Below are positions 1-6,700 of a DNA stretch of 11,393 bases, in pieces. Source of the DNA: Scenedesmus sp. ARA3. Taxonomy: Eukaryota; Chlorophyta; Chlorophyceae; Sphaeropleales; Scenedesmaceae. How positions within the stretch are numbered: position 1 is the stretch's first letter; each line of letters starts with the position of its first letter. A program made the position numbers and the translations under genes. Where the stretch lies: NCBI GenBank assembly GCA_004335835.1, contig RWJK01001100.1, forward strand, positions 8,535 to 19,927, read 5' to 3'. The notes under the pieces were generated by a model, which did not search any database, was not told where the DNA came from, and saw only the letters and a list, made by a program, of their open reading frames with translations.

Positions 1-54
<54 letters not shown>
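1..54 (+). repeat. (CTG)18 triplet microsatellite
   Basis: There are eighteen uninterrupted CTG copies, cut by the window edge. A CAACAG splice acceptor candidate follows at 58-63, so the run may act as the pyrimidine-containing 3' end of an intron. If translated in the exon 1 frame it would be poly-Ala. Confidence 0.9.
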
Positions 55-57
<3 letters not shown>

Positions 58-63
58 CAACAG

Positions 64-399
64 GTGGCAGAGGCCGCGGCAGCCGCAGCGGCAGTGGCAA
101 CCTCGGCTCAAACTTCAGGGAGACTCGAGACTTTGAGCAGCTGCAGACTTCTGTCTACTTTGTTGGCGGCAGCGTGCCGGTCTACAACAGCTTCAACAAG
201 TCGCAGACCCCAGCAGGGCTGAACTACGTGCCTTACCCTCGCGAACAAGGTTCCTGCAACTCGTGCGTGGGGCAGTCTGTGGCGGCGGCAGTGCAGATGT
301 CGCTGGCGTACACCACGCGGACGCCGATTGAAAACTTCAACGTGTCCGCTGGGGCGCTGTACTACTGCGTGCCTGGCGGTGGTCGCACCTGCAAAACAG
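64..399 (+). CDS. Exon 1: C1A peptidase N-terminal half with oxyanion Gln and catalytic Cys
   Basis: The frame runs through a Gly/Arg/Ser-rich linker, then VPVYNSF, then VPYPREQGSCNSCVGQS. This matches the papain Q-G-S-C-x-S-C active-site segment; the Gln codon is at 246 and the nucleophile Cys codon at 264. Canonical papains have Trp after the Cys, but here it is Val. The helix VAAAVQMSLAY follows, then NVSAGALYYC, the counterpart of the 'LS.Q.LVDC' segment, then RTCKTG. The donor is ACAG|GTGGGC at 400 and the exon ends in phase 1. The 5' limit is uncertain. CAACAG|GTGGC at 62-63 is a plausible acceptor directly after the CTG run, but the frame is also open upstream as poly-Ala. The propeptide and signal peptide are not in the window. 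Confidence 0.85.
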
Positions 400-732
400 G
401 TGGGCGCAGCCATGGCGCTGCATTGCTGTTTTCTGCAGAAGAGTGCATAAATGAGGAACACTGCTGATGGTATGATCGCAGCCCAGGATAGGCTACTGCT
501 TGCTCAACTGATTTGCGGCCGCGCCACCTGCCTCACTGCCTGCAGGTTGGGACATCCCAGCAGCACTGCGGTCACTGGTGAGCATCAGCTGTACTAAGCA
601 ATGAATGAATGAATGAGCTACGCGTGGTGTGTTCACACTTAACACTCGCGCAAGTTTAGGAAGGGGACGCGTTGTACTAAGGATAACATTGTATGTAACT
701 CCAATTGCCAACCACTTGGTTTGCAGCAGCAG

Positions 733-770
<38 letters not shown>

Positions 771-3700
771 CCAGCAGCAACAGCAGCAGCAGCAGCAGCA
801 GCAGCAACTGCAATGCTAGCCGCTAGCTGCAGGCTGCAGCAGCCATCAATGATGCAATCAAAAGAGGCAGCTGTAGCTGCAGACAACGTCCGAAGGGCCA
901 GCCACCGCTGGCAGCCTGGCCTCTGTACTGCTGCACCCGCAGTTATTTGTTCATTGATGTATTAATATTCCTCTTGCAGGAGACTACGCGGGAATGGATG
1001 CTGCCTGGCAAGTGCTTCGACAAAGCGCTGCAGGACAACTCAGCCGGTGTCGCAGAGCCGGACATAAGTGACTTTACAGGCATCTGCCGCGACACCACAG
1101 GGGCGTCAAAGGACAGCGAGTGCGCAGGCATCAACAAGGAGCAGCCGCGCTACAACTGCACATTCAAGAGCCTCAGCAGCTTCTGGCAGGTGTGCTGCAC
1201 TGCAGCCCGTGATGTGAACTGCTCCAACTTCATTTGTAGTGAGCTGGGCTGCAACCTTTGCTCCATTACACGTGCACGCTAGTGTGCCGCCAGCTGATGT
1301 CTTACAGTCGAGGCATTTTCTTTTCGTCAACGCCACAAATGTTGTGGTGTTCCTTTCAAGCATAGACACATGATAAAGCAGCTGAGTTGCAGCCTTAATC
1401 AATCGGCAATGCATGGTTTGTTTGCTCTGCCAGCTGTATTATGTGAGGAAGACTGCCCTACCTGCACACGTCTTCTCCCACGGCGGCCCACTCATTAGAA
1501 TGGCAACAGCACGTGCTGACAGGCTGGCTTGTTGTCCTGGCTGCTGTGGTGGCCGCTGTGTTGGCCTGCATGTTATGACTGTCGTACAATATGTCTTGTG
1601 TCTGTTGCATGTCCCTCCTGCAGATTCAGCAGCACATCCGCGCACACGGCTCAGTCATCACCAGGTGTGCATATCTCGGGTGATGGACATGCTGCTTGTT
1701 AGTTCTTTTGTTCAGATGCTTGATGCATCAACGCACACCAAACAGCTCATACGCTACAAACACCCAGCAGCATGCAGGCCCTGGCCCTCAACACACATCA
1801 CGTGCAATCATTGCCACACAGCGTACATGCCAGGTTGTTTGCAGCAAGCCTTGTGCACCATTAATCTCATCAGCTGGCCATTGCCTGCATTCCTTCACTT
1901 CCAAGCCCTGAAATGGACTTCAGGTCACACATAGAAATGGACGCCATTTCAAACGGTGTGAAGGGACCAGCGTTGTCAGTCACAGTTCCTCAATCCCCAA
2001 AGGCGACGTGTGTGCTGCCTGGTTGCTGGTGAATCCCTTTGCAGGATTGCCGTGTATGACGACTTCAACGTGCAGTTCAACCGTAGCGCCAAGGATATGA
2101 CTGCGATGGAGCTGCCTCCCTACAGTCAAAACGTCACGGCCAAGCTGCAGTACGGACATGCAGCAGTCATTGTCGGATACAACAACACTGAGTACACATG
2201 GACCGTGCTCAACTCATGTAAGAGCGGCTGCGGCTGCAGCTTGACAAGGCAGTAATAAACGTTGTTGCAAGGTCTGTAGGGGCAACAGCAACAGCCACAA
2301 CTGCATTACCGTCTGTGTGTTCAGATTGACAGCGGTCGTGTCACTCCTCCTGCAGCAGCACCTGTGGAAACCTGATTTCCGCACAAAGAGGATGATGTGA
2401 TGCCGCTGTTGCTGCTGATGATGTTGCTGTTGTTTCTGCTGCGGCCGCCGCTGCTGCTGCTGCTGCTGCTGCTGTTTCTGCAGGGGGCTCCGGCCTGAAC
2501 GAGACCAACCCTCGCAAGACGGGCGGCATTACTGCAGATGGCATGTTCAAAATCCGCATGGGCGTGGCAGGTGCGGTGCAATGCACTCTGCAGCCATTGG
2601 CGTCCGTCAGGTTGTGCGCTGCACAAGGAGGTGCTTGAGCCTCTCGTTGGCTCCTGACTGGGGTTCCCACTCCTCGTTGAGTGGAGCATGTAATGTAATG
2701 TAATGTATGCTTGCATCCCTCTGTGACAGTGTTGAAAATGCTGCTTTGTTGTGGGTTAGCTGTGCAAGAAGGAGACATGAGGGTTGGCACAGCCGCAATG
2801 CTGACAGATTCTGTGCATCCACAGGATGTTTGGCTGCCCGTGCTGAGACCTGCACCTTCATGCGGAGCCGCTGCGTCCTGCTGACTACTGCTGCTTTTGT
2901 CATGTCTCTGCTGTCTGCTGATGCTATTGCCGCGTCCCTGCTGTCTGCTGCTGCTGCTGCTGCTGTGGCCGTGCCCGTGCTGTTGCTGCGGCTGCTGCGC
3001 TTTTCATGTGGTGGCGGCTTCCGTGTGGCTGCATGCGTGCTACTGCAGGAGTTGGAACGCCAGGTGGGGCTGCTGCACGGCTTGACAACTGATCAACAAT
3101 CCAGAGAATGCATGTCTTCAGGCATTTACGACGTGGATGCCATCTCATATCGTGACGCTTGATGCAGTCTATGTATGCTGTGCCAGCAGCGAACATCACC
3201 TGCTAGTGTAAAATTCCCTGAGCTCACCTGCCGCCCCAGCCAATGCAGCAAGATGCCTCAAGTGACACTGTGCTTGACTGTTCTACTTTACCTACAAGTT
3301 GTGTTCCATAGCACCTAGCGGATCCACTATTCAGGAAATCCGGAATTCCCAGGATAAATCATGATCCCTGCATTTGCATCTGCCCACACTGAGCACGCAT
3401 CATCAACGTTCACCCCATTTACTTTGGCGTGTGCTGGCCTTGTTTGCATTTTGCAGACCAGACGTACGGCGTGGTGTGCGAGCCTGCTGCCGGCTCCGTC
3501 GACAACATGCACGCCAACAAGCCATGGCTAAGCAAGACCAGGCTACCAGTGACTCCGGTCAGAGAGAAGCCCGGCTGCTACAGCTACAGGTTGACAGCAA
3601 ACGACACGTTTGCATCTGTTGCAGGTGTGCCGCAACTGCTGAGCTGCCTTTTTTGGACTTTAAGCTCGTTGATATGCAACTAAGGGCAGCTGTGTGGCAG

Positions 3701-6700
3701 GTGCTACGGGATTGACTGCAGCAAGGCTGGTGACAACATCGTGCCGCTAAACCAAAGCTTCAATGAATCATGCCTCAACTGATGCTTTCAGCTGTGTGCA
3801 CACGTCTAAGGCGCGTGAAAAGCAAAATATAGCAAGTCTACATGCAAATTGTGTCGCTTACTGACCCCTTATAACATATGTGTGCATATGTGTGTTTTCA
3901 CCGCAGACCAATTCAAATTAGACATCCGCAAGCTCGTGAGCGACAACCTGGCATTTTTTGATGTTGAATCAAAAATGACCTACAAGTACCAGACCACGCT
4001 GTCGGCTGACGAGATGCGCGACACGCTGCGCGTGGTGCAGAATGTCACGCAGGGGCTGCTGGGCACGGTTGAGAAGCGTGCACAGAATGCAGCTGCAGGC
4101 GCCATCGAGCCGTACTTTGTGTGCGACTACTTTGATGCGGGTAACAAGCGCGAAACCGTGACATGCAACCAGACGATCCTAAATTCGAAGAATGCCACGT
4201 ATACGTGGCGCAGTACGTGTACGCAGTACGTACTGCGCTCCCAACGGAACGGTGAGCGCTAAGGGCCCTGCCCCGGGGCAGATGCGCATGTGTGACCTGT
4301 CTCTACTAGACAACTGCAACAGTGGATGTGTTTTATGTGCCTCCCCCAGCAATTGGTTGACGTTCAAACCCCCTGTCGCTGACCAACGCATGGATGCAAA
4401 ATGGTCTGATGGCAAATCAGTCAGAACTGCAACTTGAAGCGCAACTCGTGAAAGGTCATGGTGGTTTAAGTGTTGTAAATGTACTGTTTACAGGTGGCTT
4501 GCAGCCTATTTTACAGCGATGTGAATGTGACGCAGCTAGCCAATGGCAGCACCATCACGCTCTGCAACCCTAGCTGGAATGACACCATCAAGCTCAATGC
4601 AGTTGTGCAAGAGGTTAAGACGGGCACGTACAGCAACATACCAGAGAAACAAGAGGTGAGTTAACAGGGTGCACATGGATGTGTATATGATAAGCAAACT
4701 GCAGACGCACAATCCCAGTATCACTAGCAGAGGCTATGCTGGAATGCAAACTGTTACGTGTTGGAGTGGGTATGTTGTGTCTCAAGCGTGTTTACTGCAA
4801 CCGTGGTCTGGCGGCAACTATACGTTGTTGCTTGCTATGCCGCGCATGTCATGACAAGAGGTTGCTGCAGGGTGTGATCGCAGTAGTGCCGGTGGCATGC
4901 CTTCAAATGCCTTCATGCTAAGACAAGGACCTGCTGCAGCCTGTCGCGCTTACACATTTCAAATAATTGTGTGTTGCATGGCGGAAACACAGCCCTGGAG
5001 TGTTTGATGCAATGTGAAGCAACAACCAGATTTGAGCCAACGTCATGCTGGATGGGTAATCAATGCATCTCTGAGAAATGCAGGAAATGGCCAGTTGTCA
5101 CAATGACTCTAGCTTACTGGCAAGGTGCACAATGGCAAGCCGCTTGCTGAGCAACCCCCTCATCTTGACTACACGTACATTCTGTGTGATTGCGCTTGCT
5201 GGCATCACTGCAATGTTGTTGTGCAGGTTGCTCTGCGCAGGGTGCTGCAGGTCATCGACCCGGCCCTGACTGATGCCAAGGCCAGCAGGCTCATCGCATG
5301 CTCCGAGGTAGATCCTGTCACCAAAGTGTGAGTCTGTCATTGTCTGATTGCGGCTGCTCAAAATAACAGGCTGTTGCTCACAGCTCGGCTGTCAAAAAGG
5401 TGTTGTGTCGAACTGTGTGCCTCCTTGACTTCCAAGTAGCGAGGCGACTTGCATCTAGCTCATGTTGCCTGCAGGGCACGCCCTGCATGGCGATTAGGCC
5501 CACCTGAGGGAAAGCCTGGCGAGCCCAGCACTGATGTGCTGACACATTGCCACCTGCAATGCAATCGCACGCAGTAACAACAAGCAGGGCACAATGTGCA
5601 CCTGGACTGTGGCATTGCCCAGTGTCTCACCACCGCCTCGTGTGGGATATGTGTTGCACCATATGTTGTGCCATGCACGTGTTCATATACCCAACCACTT
5701 GCTGCCTTGCCGACACACCTGCAGGCCGTTGCGTAAGACGCTTGACACCCCTCATGGTGTCAAGTTTTCCCTGGCCATTGGCTGCTTCAACAGCGTAACA
5801 AACAGTTCGGACAGCGGCACCGTGTATGTCCTGTACTTTCGAGTGCTGAGCCGATTCAATGATACGACTCCTCGCATACACCCCATCCTCAACGAGACGC
5901 TTGTCCAGCCCTTGTTGGACCTGCCGGCACTTCAATGGTTATACATGTACGTGTACGGAGGCCAGCTGGCCCCACAGCTGGGCGCACTAAACCTGACAAT
6001 CTTTTCGCTCAATCATTACTGCATGGTGGGCGACTTGCCCCCCAACCTGCTGTATGTCTGGCCTCAGCTTTTAACGCTGAGCATCACGAGGCAGGGAGAT
6101 GCGCTGGACTACAACGACCGTGCCATTGGCGCCTGCGGTATCAGGTGAGTGCGTGCGGCTCAAAGGTATATCAATCTGGGAATCGTCACGCATAGGTGCT
6201 TGCTCGCATCACTACATAGTATGCACGGGCTAATAGCCATGGAAGTAGAAGGTAACCACGCAAAAGCGGTGGCTACCTTCTATCTCGTGGCTACCTTCTA
6301 TCTCATGGGTTTTAAAGCAGAGACATAGAACCCCTCAACCCTCGCACACTCACATGTGCTGCTGTGTGCATGGGCTGCACCCCCCTGCACTGGTGTGGAC
6401 CTGCAGCGGCCCCATCCCCAAGTCGTGGCAGAACAAAACGCGCGACGGTGTTCCTTCCACAAGACTGCCCAGCTTCATCAGCGCCATCGACCTGTCGGGC
6501 AACCAGCTGAGGGGCAGCTTACCTGAGATCATCGGAGGGATCAACGCCAACAGATTCCTGCAAGACCTGTTTCTGCACAACATGTTCGAAGGGAGGGTAG
6601 GTGGAAATATAGGTTGATGCTGCTGCCGGTCATGTGACATTATAACGGTAATATAAAGGTGATCACCTATGATGTCGCTCTGCCAGGGAATAACATGTCA

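Larger units (their letters stand above)
578..979 (+). other. Intron 2
   Basis: GTGAGC...CTCTTGCAG, 402 bp. It holds the ATGA repeat and the long CAG microsatellite. I see no further exon in it. Confidence 0.8.
2571..3456 (+). other. Intron 6 (longest intron; may hold a microexon)
   Basis: GTGCGG...TTTTGCAG, 886 bp. It holds an ATGTA repeat, a CTG run and the candidate microexon at 3049-3063. The 2707-3162 open frame is intronic and partly CTG-derived. Confidence 0.65.

Noticed and set aside
724..807. Regular short repeats as a CRISPR array
   Set aside because: It is an uninterrupted triplet microsatellite with no spacers, in a eukaryotic intron.
629..965. Open frames with poly-Ser, poly-Ala and poly-Leu runs on both strands
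   Set aside because: They are the translated CAG microsatellite inside intron 2. There are no domains and no splice fit.
980..1064. Alternative frame GDYAGMDAAWQVL directly joined to exon 1
   Set aside because: It is in phase with exon 1 but lacks codon bias, ends at a TGA and does not connect onward. Exon 2 supplies the correct phase for the other frame.
2707..3162. 151-codon plus-strand open frame
   Set aside because: It lies in intron 6 between phase-matched exons. The hydrophobic part comes from CTG repeats.
4252..4437. Continuation of the shifted exon 9 frame (VSAKGPAPGQMRMC and beyond)
   Set aside because: It starts with a strong GTGAGC donor, and exon 10 joins in phase 0 at that point. 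Some codon bias up to about 4305 leaves alternative intron retention possible, but homology is not recognisable.
5594..5724. Upstream extension of the exon 12 frame
   Set aside because: It is open by chance inside intron 11. A good acceptor at 5724 is in phase with exon 11.
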